From NCBI GenBank assembly GCA_016869145.1, contig VGEU01000026.1, forward strand, positions 1 through 35,660: a stretch of DNA of 35,660 bases, written 5' to 3'. Each line of letters starts with the position of its first letter. The first letter of the stretch is position 1. The position numbers were made by a program, and so were the translations under genes. The DNA comes from Alphaproteobacteria bacterium (GTDB taxonomy: Bacteria > Pseudomonadota > Alphaproteobacteria > MPNO01 > VGEU01). Below, in pieces: positions 23,865 to 30,776 of the stretch. Below the pieces are notes generated by a model that saw only the letters and a program-made list of their open reading frames with translations, ran no database searches and was not told where the DNA came from.

Positions 23865-25784
23865 ATGGCCGATCTCTATGACACCACCTATGCCCGCTCG
23901 CTCGCTGCACCCGAGGCGTTCTGGGCCGATGCGGCGCGCGCGATCGAGTGGGACCGGCCCTGGGATGCCGTTCTCGACGAGACGCGGAAGCCCTTCTACC
24001 GGTGGTTCCGCGGCGGCAAGCTCAACACCTGCCATAACGCGCTCGACCGCCATGTCGCGGCCGGTCTGAGCGGGCGCACCGCGCTCATCTACGACAGCCC
24101 GATCACCGGCACCGCGGCGCGGTTTACCTATGCCGAGCTTCTCGATCTCGTCGCGCGCTTCGCCGGGGTCCTCGCCGAGCGCGGCGTCGGCCGCGGCGAC
24201 CGCGTCATCATCTACATGCCGATGATCCCCGAGGCCGTCGTCGCGATGCTCGCCTGCGCCCGGATCGGCGCGGTGCACTCGGTCGTGTTCGGTGGTTTCG
24301 CCGCGCACGAGCTCGCGGTCCGCATCGACGACGCCGCGCCCAAGGCGATCGTCGCCGCCTCGTGCGGCGTCGAGCCGAGCGGCATCATCGCCTATAAGCC
24401 GCTCCTCGACCGCGCGATCGAGGAGGCGCGCCACAAGCCGTCGCACTGCATCCTGGTACAGCGCCCGATGGCGACGGCGACGATGGTTGCCGGGCGCGAT
24501 GTCGACTGGACCGCGGCGATGGAGCGTGCGCGCGCCGTGCCGTGCGTCTCGGTCGATGCGTGGGACCCTCTCTACATCCTCTACACCTCAGGCACGACCG
24601 GCCGGCCCAAGGGCGTGGTACGCGACAATGGCGGGCACGCGGTCGCGCTCAAATGGACGATGAAGAATGTCTATGGCGTCGACCCGGGCGAGGTGTTCTG
24701 GGCCGCCTCCGATGTCGGCTGGGTGGTCGGGCACTCCTATATCGTCTACGCGCCTCTCCTCAACGGCAACACCACGATCCTGTTCGAGGGCAAGCCCGTC
24801 GGGACGCCCGATGCCGGCGTGTTCTGGCGAGTGATCTCCGAGCACAAGGTCGCGGCCATGTTCACCGCGCCGACCGCGTTCCGCGCGATCAAGCGCGACG
24901 ATCCCGACGGCAGGCTGATTCGCCGCCACGACCTCGCCGGCTTCCGTACCCTCTTCCTCGCCGGCGAGCGGGCCGATCCGGACACCGTGATGTGGGCGCA
25001 GCGCCATCTCGGCGTGCCGGTGATCGACCACTGGTGGCAGACCGAGACAGGCTGGGCGATCGCGGCCAATTGCGTCGGGCTCGGCATGCAGCCGATCCGC
25101 CCCGGCTCGCCGACCAAGGCGGTGCCGGGCTGGGATCTGCGCGTCCTCGACGACACCGGCGCCGCGGTGCCGCGCGGTCAGATCGGCGCGCTCGTCGCCA
25201 AGCTGCCGCTCCCCCCCGGGACGCTGCCGACGCTGTGGAATGCGGAGGACCGCTTTCGCGAGGCCTATCTCGCCGAGCATCCCGGCTACTACAAGACCGC
25301 GGATGCCGGCTATATCGACGGCGACGGCTATGTCTACGTGATGGCGCGAACCGACGACATCATCAACACCGCCGGCCACCGCCTCTCCACCGGCGCCATG
25401 GAGGAGGTGCTCGCCGGCCATCCCGACGTCGCCGAGTGCGCCGTGATCGGCGTCGGCGACGAGATCAAGGGACAGGTGCCGGTCGGCTTTCTCGTGCTCA
25501 AGGCGGGCGTTGCGCGCCCGCACGCGACGATCGCGGGCGAGGTGGTCGACATGGTGCGGACATCGATCGGGCCGGTCGCCTCGTTCAAGACCGCGATGGT
25601 CGTCAAGCGGCTGCCCAAGACGCGATCGGGCAAGATCCTCCGCGGCACCATGCGCCAAATCGCCGACAGCGAGGCCTATCGCATGCCGGCGACGATCGAC
25701 GATCCCGCGATCCTCGACGAGATCCGTCTCGCGCTGAAGGACGTCGGCTACGCCAAGGCGACCGGTCGCCCGGCCGCGGAATAG
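23865..25784 (+). CDS. prpE: Propionyl-CoA synthetase (acetyl-CoA synthetase family)
   Basis: Protein of 639 residues that activates propionate (or acetate) to the CoA ester through an acyl-adenylate. Motifs: SVVFGGFAAHELAVRIDDA, the P-loop YTSGTTGRPKGVVRDNGG near 240-257, ASDVGWVVGHSYIVYAPL, DHWWQTETGWAI near 389-400 and the C-terminal KTRSGKILRGTMR with catalytic Lys590, whose acetylation switches off this family. VVRDNGGHAVALKWTMKNVYGVD and the ACSS3/PrpE-like N-terminus separate it from Acs proper, so propionate is the favoured substrate. The ATG has a strong GGAGGAGGGG. The 14-bp repeat array lies directly upstream and may control it. No other methylcitrate genes are nearby. It converges on trcR with a 3-base gap. 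Confidence 0.9.
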   Translation: MADLYDTTYARSLAAPEAFWADAARAIEWDRPWDAVLDETRKPFYRWFRGGKLNTCHNALDRHVAAGLSGRTALIYDSPITGTAARFTYAELLDLVARFAGVLAERGVGRGDRVIIYMPMIPEAVVAMLACARIGAVHSVVFGGFAAHELAVRIDDAAPKAIVAASCGVEPSGIIAYKPLLDRAIEEARHKPSHCILVQRPMATATMVAGRDVDWTAAMERARAVPCVSVDAWDPLYILYTSGTTGRPKGVVRDNGGHAVALKWTMKNVYGVDPGEVFWAASDVGWVVGHSYIVYAPLLNGNTTILFEGKPVGTPDAGVFWRVISEHKVAAMFTAPTAFRAIKRDDPDGRLIRRHDLAGFRTLFLAGERADPDTVMWAQRHLGVPVIDHWWQTETGWAIAANCVGLGMQPIRPGSPTKAVPGWDLRVLDDTGAAVPRGQIGALVAKLPLPPGTLPTLWNAEDRFREAYLAEHPGYYKTADAGYIDGDGYVYVMARTDDIINTAGHRLSTGAMEEVLAGHPDVAECAVIGVGDEIKGQVPVGFLVLKAGVARPHATIAGEVVDMVRTSIGPVASFKTAMVVKRLPKTRSGKILRGTMRQIADSEAYRMPATIDDPAILDEIRLALKDVGYAKATGRPAAE

Positions 25785-25787
25785 CCC

Positions 25788-26375
25788 TCAGCGGCCCGGC
25801 GTGTCGGCGGCGGGCTCGGGAATGGTCGGCTGCTCGCCGGTGCCCGGCGGCCCGGCGGCGGCGCGCGCGCGCGCGATCGCGCTCTCGAGCTCCTCGCGCG
25901 AGCAGAGCCCGAGCACCACCGGATCGTGCGGCTTGATGTTGGTCGCGTTCCAGTGCGAGCGGTCGCGGATCGCCTTGATCGTCGGCTTGGTGGTGCCGAC
26001 GAGCTTCGAGATCTGGGCGTCCGAGAGCTCCGGGTGGTGGCGGATCAGCCACGCGATCGCATCGGGCTTGTCCTGGCGGCGTGCGACGGGCGTATAGCGC
26101 GGACCCTTGGTGCGCGGCGACGGGCGCGGCACATGGGTCTCGGCCATGTGCAGCCGCGAGTCCGGGTCGCGTTCGCAGCGCTCGAGCTCCTCACGGGTGA
26201 GCTGGCCGTTGAGGACGGGGTCATAGCCGACCATGCCGGTCGCCAGCTCGCCATCGGCGATGCTCTGCACCTCGAGCGGGTGGAGGCCGCAATAGTCCGC
26301 GATCTGGTCGAAGGTCAGCGCGGTGTTCTCGATCAGCCAGACCGCGGTCGCCTTGGGCATGATGGGTCGAGCCAT
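25788..26375 (-). CDS. trcR: TrcR-family (DUF1013) cell-cycle transcriptional regulator
   Basis: Protein of 195 residues matching the DUF1013/TrcR family, alphaproteobacterial regulators studied for their link to the CtrA cell-cycle circuit. Two helix-turn-helix-like segments are visible: LTFDQIADYCGLHPLEVQSI at 20-39 and LSDAQISKLVGTTKPTIKAI at 117-136. Other conserved stretches are MARPIMPKATAVWLIENT, GPRYTPVARRQDKPDAIAWL and HWNATNIKPHDPVVLGLCS. The C-terminal 25 residues are Pro/Gly/Ala-rich and probably disordered. The ATG at 26375 follows AAGGAG; an in-frame ATG at 26420 lies upstream of it. It is downstream of the quinone oxidoreductase gene on the same strand, 112 bases apart. A CtrA-type box lies 1.5 kb away. 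Confidence 0.82.
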   Translation of the reverse strand: MARPIMPKATAVWLIENTALTFDQIADYCGLHPLEVQSIADGELATGMVGYDPVLNGQLTREELERCERDPDSRLHMAETHVPRPSPRTKGPRYTPVARRQDKPDAIAWLIRHHPELSDAQISKLVGTTKPTIKAIRDRSHWNATNIKPHDPVVLGLCSREELESAIARARAAAGPPGTGEQPTIPEPAADTPGR

Positions 26376-26398
26376 GTGTTCTCCTTCCCGAATCCGCG

Positions 26399-26414
26399 GG
26401 CGCCCGCGGGCGCC
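26399..26414. repeat. Perfect 16-bp palindrome in the trcR leader
   Basis: GGCGCCCGCGGGCGCC reads the same on both strands and lies 24-39 bases before the trcR ATG, just upstream of its Shine-Dalgarno sequence. It could be an operator or a hairpin that slows initiation, but GC-rich palindromes arise readily at this base composition. Confidence 0.35.
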
Positions 26415-26487
26415 GATCACCGGCGCTCCGGCCGGGCATGAGGTGCAATATGGGTGGCGTTCACCGCGCGAGCAAAGGCAATCGCCG

Positions 26488-27492
26488 TCAGGTCTCCAGA
26501 ACGATATTGCCGATGTGTCCCGAGGCCTCGATCAACGCATGCGCCTCGGCCGCCTTCGCGAGCGGAAACGTCTTGTGGACCAGGGGTTTGATCGTCCCTG
26601 CGTCAAACAGCGGCCAGGCCGCGGCATGAAGCGCGCCCGCGATCGCCGCCTTCTCGGCGACCGTGCGGGGGCGGAGCGTCGAGCCGGTGATCACGAGCCG
26701 CCTGCTCATCACCTGCCACAGCGGCAGCTCGACCGTGCCGCCTTGGGTGATCGAGACCTGGACCAGGCGGCCGCCGGTCGCGAGGAGCTGGAGATTGCGC
26801 GCGAAATAATCGCCCGCGACGATGTCGAAGACGACATCGACCCCGCGCCCGCCGGTCTCGGCCTTGACGACGGCGACGAAATCCTCGGTACGGTAGTTGA
26901 TGGCGCGATCGGCGCCGATCCGGGCGCAGGCGGCGCATTTCTCGGCCGTGCCGGCGGTCGTGAACACGCGGGCGCCGAAGCTGTGGGCGAGCTGGATCGC
27001 CGCCGACCCGACGCCGCCGGCCCCGCCGTGGATCAGGACCGTTTCGCCGCGCTGAAGCCGTCCGCCGTCATAGAGATTGGTCCAGGCGGTAAAGAACGTC
27101 TCGGGGATGGCGGCGGCCGTGATCATGTCCATCCCTGCCGGAACCGGCAGACATTGCGGCGCCGGGACGGCGCAGTATTCGGCATAGCCGCCGCCCGAGA
27201 CGAGCGCCGTGACACGGTCGCCGATACGCCATGTGCCGGTATCTGGCCGGCCGAGGGCGACGATGGTGCCGGCGATCTCGAGCCCCGGAATGTCGCTCGC
27301 GCCCGGCGGCGGCGGATAGCTCCCCTGGCGCTGGCGGACGTCGGGATAGTTGACACCGGCCGCCGCGACGCGGACCAGAACCTCGCCCGCCGCCGGCGTC
27401 GGCAACGCCTGGCGCCGCGGCATCAGCACCTCCGGTCCGCCGGGGCGGTCGATCTCGATGACGGTCATGGAATCGGGGAGCGCGCCCGGCAT
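26488..27492 (-). CDS. NAD(P)H-quinone oxidoreductase, zinc-free MDR family
   Basis: Protein of 334 residues of the PIG3/QorA-like quinone oxidoreductases (TIGR02824 type), soluble NADPH-dependent enzymes of the medium-chain dehydrogenase superfamily. Features: GEVLVRVAAAGVNYPDVRQRQGSYP at 36-60 (split over the catalytic domain), DIPGLEIAGTIVALG at 67-81, the nucleotide motif IHGGAGGVGSAAIQLA at 154-169 and VDVVFDIVAGDYFARNL. Zinc-ligand cysteines of alcohol dehydrogenases are missing, as expected. I take the ATG at 27492, which has AGGACGAG upstream. A second ATG at 27468 lacks such a site. It is divergent from the DUF1192 gene. The order trcR, qor-like, DUF1192 is one I associate with Rhodospirillales. 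Confidence 0.9.
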   Translation of the reverse strand: MPGALPDSMTVIEIDRPGGPEVLMPRRQALPTPAAGEVLVRVAAAGVNYPDVRQRQGSYPPPPGASDIPGLEIAGTIVALGRPDTGTWRIGDRVTALVSGGGYAEYCAVPAPQCLPVPAGMDMITAAAIPETFFTAWTNLYDGGRLQRGETVLIHGGAGGVGSAAIQLAHSFGARVFTTAGTAEKCAACARIGADRAINYRTEDFVAVVKAETGGRGVDVVFDIVAGDYFARNLQLLATGGRLVQVSITQGGTVELPLWQVMSRRLVITGSTLRPRTVAEKAAIAGALHAAAWPLFDAGTIKPLVHKTFPLAKAAEAHALIEASGHIGNIVLET

Positions 27493-27528
27493 GGTCGATG
27501 CTCGTCCTGTCCTGGAAACGCTTGCAGG

Positions 27529-27554
27529 TCTATAGGCTTCGCCCCAGGCTCGCA
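27529..27554 (-). promoter_or_regulatory. Possible promoter for the quinone oxidoreductase gene
   Basis: On the minus strand TATAGA (27534-27529) is a fair -10 with TTGCGA about 15 bases before it, a short spacer. It sits in the 86-base divergent region shared with DUF1192. Weak evidence. Confidence 0.25.
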
Positions 27555-27578
27555 AGGCTGCCGACGGGGAGCGGAAGG

Positions 27579-27761
27579 ATGGACGAGGAAGCCCAGAAGC
27601 CGCGCGTCTGGAAGCCGGGCCAGATCGATCTCGGGTCGCTTTCGGTCGCCGAGCTCACCGACTATATCGCGGCGCTCGAGACCGAGATCGCGCGCGTACG
27701 CGCCGACATCGCGCGCAAGGAGCGCCATCGCAGCGGTGCGGATTCGCTGTTCAAACGCTGA
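27579..27761 (+). CDS. DUF1192 family small protein
   Basis: Protein of 60 residues with the DUF1192 core: LGSLSVAELTDYIAALETEI followed by ARVRADIARKERHRSGADSLFKR, a single amphipathic helix with a basic, coiled-coil-like C-terminal half. The family is confined largely to alphaproteobacteria and has no assigned function. The ATG at 27579 follows GGAGCGGAAGG. An open frame extends upstream to 27498 across the divergent promoter region without support. After its stop there are about 285 bases without a gene, holding several hairpins, a CtrA-type box and a terminator. Confidence 0.78.
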   Translation: MDEEAQKPRVWKPGQIDLGSLSVAELTDYIAALETEIARVRADIARKERHRSGADSLFKR

Positions 27762-27847
27762 AAATTTCTAACGGATTCTTTCGGAAGGCCGCGCGGATCA
27801 GCTTTAGGAGCCACGTATTATCCATATTTTTCAAGGCATTGATGAAG

Positions 27848-27878
27848 ATCGGCACCACCCCGCCGAGCGGTGTCCGAT
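27848..27878 (+). other. Hairpin directly before the CtrA-type box
   Basis: ATCGGCACC (27848-27856) pairs with GGTGTCCGAT (27869-27878) in a 9-bp stem with one bulged T and a 12-base loop. It is not followed by a T-run. It may be a stem in the 3' region of the DUF1192 transcript, or part of a longer non-coding RNA ending at 28012. Confidence 0.4.
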
Positions 27879-27892
27879 TAACCAATTCTTAA
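27878..27892 (+). promoter_or_regulatory. CtrA-type box TTAA-N7-TTAA
   Basis: TTAACCAATTCTTAA is an exact match to the TTAA-N7-TTAA sequence recognised by the master cell-cycle regulator CtrA of alphaproteobacteria. It lies in an AT-richer patch within a very GC-rich region, which makes chance less likely. CtrA activation usually places the box at the -35 region, so a transcript would begin near 27910-27920, inside the structured region before the terminator at 27983-28012. Binding is inferred from motif only. Confidence 0.5.
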
Positions 27893-27914
27893 GGGTCGCG
27901 GTCCATCTTAGGCT

Positions 27915-28012
27915 TCGACGGCTCGGTCATGCCGGGCCGTTGATGGATCCTCATCCCATCCATTTGACGCCTCCCTGTTAACTGAGCCGCCTTTCGGGGC
28001 GGCTCATTTTTT
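27915..28012 (+). ncRNA. Candidate small RNA: three successive hairpins ending in an intrinsic terminator
   Basis: Between the CtrA-type box and the terminator lie three stem-loops in a row: 27916-27942 (CGACGGCTCGG with CCGGGCCGTTG, 11 pairs including two G-U), 27943-27963 (ATGGAT with ATCCAT) and the terminator 27983-28006. No protein gene fits: the only start in the span, ATG at 27929, stops after four codons (MPGR). The start near 27915 is set from the box spacing and is uncertain. The alternatives are a long 3' untranslated region of DUF1192 or an attenuator-like leader for the DUF1465 gene. I do not recognise a known RNA family. Confidence 0.35.
27983..28012 (+). terminator. Rho-independent terminator before the DUF1465 gene
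   Basis: TGAGCCGCC and GGCGGCTCA form a perfect 9-bp stem around TTTCGG, followed by six Ts. It is one of the two best terminators in the window. It stands 34 bases before the ATG of DUF1465 on the same strand, so it separates that gene from whatever is transcribed upstream. Confidence 0.9.
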
Positions 28013-28039
28013 GCGCCGATCGGCAGGGCGCTTGCTACT
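28011..28039 (+). promoter_or_regulatory. Candidate DUF1465 promoter, near-leaderless
   Basis: TTGCGC at 28011-28016 and GCTACT at 28034-28039, 17 bases apart. The -35 begins inside the terminator T-run. The -10 ends 7 bases before the ATG at 28047, which has no Shine-Dalgarno sequence. The -10 is weak. Confidence 0.25.
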
Positions 28040-28046
28040 GTCATCC

Positions 28047-28538
28047 ATGCCCACCGACCCCACGCCCGACCCGGCTCCCGATCCGGCCTCCGATCCCGCC
28101 ACCAACCCGGCGGTCGCGTTTCTCGATCTCTGCTACGACGAGGCGACGGCGCTTTTGGTCGAGGCGCGCGATTATCTCGAGGGGCTCACCGGCGAGGCGG
28201 CGGATGCGCTGTCGCCGGAGGGCGCGCTGGCGCTGACCGGCGCGATGACGTTGCTCACCCGCCGGCTGACCGAGGCGATGGCGTGGCTGATGCTGGAGCG
28301 CGCGATCGCCGGCGGCGAGGTGGCGCTCGCGGAAGCCCGCGACCACGCCGCCTACACGCTCTCCGACGGGCCCGACCTCGTCGCCGATCGCGTTCCGGGC
28401 GCGACGGCGGGGGACGCGGCGGCATTGCCGCTCGCGGCGCGCGGGCTCCTCGACCGGTCGCGCCGGCTCTATGTCAGGCTGCTCGGGATCAGGAAGGCGC
28501 TCGTCGCGGCCCGGGCCGCGGCCGGACCGGCTACTTGA
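28047..28538 (+). CDS. DUF1465 family protein
   Basis: Protein of 163 residues. The N-terminal 24 residues are a low-complexity run of DP pairs ([19 protein letters not shown]). The rest matches the DUF1465 family: [22 protein letters not shown], a helix with [30 protein letters not shown] and a C-terminal helix ending in [15 protein letters not shown]. The family is alphaproteobacterial and of unknown function; the fold appears all-helical and soluble. I use the ATG at 28047. It lacks a ribosome-binding site and may be translated from a leaderless mRNA. It converges on rpmE with an 8-base overlap of the ends. Confidence 0.75.
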   Translation: MPTDPTPDPAPDPASDPATNPAVAFLDLCYDEATALLVEARDYLEGLTGEAADALSPEGALALTGAMTLLTRRLTEAMAWLMLERAIAGGEVALAEARDHAAYTLSDGPDLVADRVPGATAGDAAALPLAARGLLDRSRRLYVRLLGIRKALVAARAAAGPAT

Positions 28539-28755
28539 GGCCGATATCCTTGAACCGCTTGTTGAACTTGGCGACCTGGCCGCCCGTGTCGATCAGGCGC
28601 TGGCTGCCGCCGGTCCACGCCGGATGCGACAGGGGGTCGATGTCGAGCCGGAGCGAATCGCCGGCCTTGCCCATGGTCGAGCGGGTCTTGTAGCTCGTCC
28701 CATCGGTCATGATGACCGTGATCTCATGATAGTCGGGGTGGATGTCTTTCTTCAT
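28531..28755 (-). CDS. rpmE: 50S ribosomal protein bL31, cysteine-free form
   Basis: Protein of 74 residues with the bL31 pattern [20 protein letters not shown], then [20 protein letters not shown] and the C-terminal [11 protein letters not shown]. It has no cysteine at all, so it is the form without the zinc ribbon (C-minus), which is usual in this group of bacteria and would make it independent of zinc supply. GGAGAG precedes the ATG. bL31 bridges the large and small subunits at the central protuberance. It stands alone, between DUF1465 and the chemoreceptor pseudogene. Confidence 0.95.
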   Translation of the reverse strand: MKKDIHPDYHEITVIMTDGTSYKTRSTMGKAGDSLRLDIDPLSHPAWTGGSQRLIDTGGQVAKFNKRFKDIGLK

Positions 28756-28828
28756 GGCGGCTCTCCGGAAGGCCGGCCTTATAGCCCCTGACGCGCGCTA
28801 ACGCAAGCCGGAGACCCGCGCCGCCGCC

Positions 28829-28861
28829 GCCCGAGAGGTGCCCGGACGGCGGCGGGTCGCG
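28829..28861. other. GC-rich hairpin between rpmE and the chemoreceptor gene
   Basis: A stem of about 8-9 bp (CCGCCGCC with GGCGGCGG) with a loop of roughly 17 bases. It lies just downstream of the chemoreceptor stop on the minus strand. No T-run follows on either side; possibly a weak terminator. Confidence 0.3.
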
Positions 28862-28875
28862 GCGAATCCGACCGG

Positions 28876-30523
28876 TCAGACGCTCCGGAGATGCTTCATG
28901 AAGCTCTCGATCTGCTGACGGAGCTCGGTCGCCTTCTCCGACAGGATGCCCGCGGCGTTGCTCACCTGGCTCGACGCCTCGCCGGTCTCGCTCGCGGCCT
29001 GAGACACGCCGGTGATGTTGCCCGAGACCTCCTGCGTGCCCTGCGCGGCCTGCTGGACATTGGTCGCGATCTCCTTGGTCGCGGCGGCCTGCTCCTCGAC
29101 CGCGGACGCGACGCGGTCGCGATCTCGTTGATACGTCCGATCGTGTCGCCGATGCTCCGGATCGCGCCGACCGACTGGTTGGTGGCCGACTGGATCTCGG
29201 TGATCTGCGCGCCGATCTCCTCGGTCGCCTTGGCGGTCTGGTTCGCGAGCGACTTGACCTCGGAGGTGACGACGGCGAAGCCCTTGCCGGCCTCGCCGGC
29301 GCGCGCCGCCTCGATCGTCGCGTTGAGCGCGAGAAGATTGGTCTGGCTCGCGATGTCGTTGATCAGCTTCACGACCTCGCCGATGCGCTGCGCCGATTCG
29401 GCGAGGCCCTGGACGGTCGCGTTGGTGCGCGAGGCCTCGTCGACCGCGGCCTGGGCGATGCGGCTCGATTCGGTGACCTGGCGACCGACCTCCTGCACGG
29501 TGTTGGACAGCTCCTCCGCGGCGGCGGCGACGGTCTGGACATTGGTCGTCGCCTCCTCGGACGCCGCCGAGACCGCGGTCGACTGCCGGCTGGTCTCCTC
29601 CGCGGCCGCCGACATCGCCTGCGCGGATTGCTGCAGCGATTCGACGTTAGCGGTGACGGCCTCGACGACCTTGAGGACGGTCGCCTCGAAATCGTCGACG
29701 AGCTTCACCTGGTGCGAGATGACGCTCCACGTCACCATCGGGCCGAGATAGGTGCCGTCGGTGCCCTTGATCGCCGACACGCGGAGCTCGAGCGTCTCCG
29801 GCCCCAGCTTGATGCGGGCGTTGTGCGGCAGGTTCTTCGGATCGGCGAGGATGCGCCGCTGATGGGTCGGGTTCTTGTGGAAGATGTCGATCGACTTGCC
29901 GAGGATCTGGTCGGACGGATCGGCAGGAGATGCTCGATCGCCTTGAGCGTCGTGAGGCTCGTCTTGTTCATGTAGGTGATCTCGAACTTCTCGGGATCGC
30001 AGGTCATGACATTGATCGGCATCTCGTCGAGCATCTGGAGAAGCCGCTTCTGATCGGCCTCCGCCTTGACCTTGTCGGTGACGATCTGCCAGGTCAGCAT
30101 CGGAAACGCGTACGCGCCGTCGCGGCCGAAGACCGGGCTCACCAGGAGCTCGAGGATCTCGTCGCCGAGCTTGATGTTGGCGCGATGCGGCAGGTTCTTC
30201 GGATCGGCGAGGAGACGACGCTGATGCTGCGGCGTCTTGTGGAAGATGTCGACGGTCTGGCCGACAATGTCCTCGACCTTGCACGGCAGGAGGTGCTGGA
30301 GCCGCTTCAGCGTCTCGAGGCTCGTCTTGTTCGCGTAGTTGATCTGGAATGTCGCGAGGTCGAGCGTCATGACGTTGACGGGCATCGCGTCGACCATCTG
30401 CATGAACGAGGCGAGCTGTTCCTGCGCGCCGGCGCCACGGCCGCCGAACAGGCGGAAGCCGCGTCCCGACGACGCGGCGCTGAACGAGGGAACGGTGGCG
30501 GGCTTGCGGGCGAATGCGGACAT
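28876..30523 (-). pseudogene. Soluble double-PAS methyl-accepting chemotaxis protein gene with two frameshifts
   Basis: Reading from the ATG at 30523 (AGGAAG upstream), PAS1 spans about residues 40-150 and PAS2 begins at about 160. In PAS2 the frame breaks at about 29921, after AIEHLLP. It resumes one base off with [18 protein letters not shown] and runs through the receptor signalling domain, including the tip [20 protein letters not shown] and [12 protein letters not shown] second break lies at about 29111 after NEIATA. The other frame gives [20 protein letters not shown] and ends ESFMKHLRSV at TGA 28878-28876. Adding one base at each break makes 1650 bases, exactly 550 codons. No membrane helix is present, so the receptor would be cytoplasmic. 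It lacks a CheR-binding pentapeptide. It may be a genuine recent pseudogene or a sequencing artefact. A longer start at 30622 lacks a ribosome-binding site. Confidence 0.85.
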
Positions 30524-30726
30524 CGAGGGGGCTTCCTTTATCGCTGCGGTTTCTGCATGTACGAAGGGGTCGGCCGGGTGCGGAACGATCGTTAATGATG
30601 GTCGGTCGAAGCTGGTCGCCATGCTGAACGATTTACGCTAACGGTCGGTAAACGCCGCCAACCGGGCTAGGACAGTTCGCCTAGCACAGGGCGTGCGGTC
30701 CCGACTTGCCGACCGGGGGCCCATAT

Positions 30727-30749
30727 GGTTGTTGGGGTGGTTGTTGGGG
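30727..30749. repeat. Direct repeat GGTTGTTGGGG x2, G-rich
   Basis: GGTTGTTGGGGT at 30727-30738 is followed immediately by GGTTGTTGGGG at 30739-30749, then by a C-rich stretch to about 30764. It lies in the leader of the ABC exporter gene. The G-runs could form a two-layer quadruplex, or GGGG could pair with the following CCCC. The remainder of 30524-30726 contains the palindrome AACGATCGTT near 30585-30594 and otherwise nothing I can name. Confidence 0.55.
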
Positions 30750-30776
30750 CCCCGCCCCCGCCCCGGTCGAGGAGCC

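Noticed and set aside
23567-23866. Minus-strand frame of 99 codons with repeating peptide pattern over the 14-bp array
   Set aside because: The periodicity comes from the DNA repeat and the codon pattern does not match neighbouring genes.
23865-25784. Acetyl-CoA synthetase Acs
   Set aside because: Motifs around VVRDNGGHAVALKW and the N-terminus fit PrpE/ACSS3 better. Acetate use is still possible.
27828-28012. 6S RNA or another known RNA family
   Set aside because: The ends do not pair into a long central-bubble hairpin, and I see no match to SRP, tmRNA or RNase P signatures.
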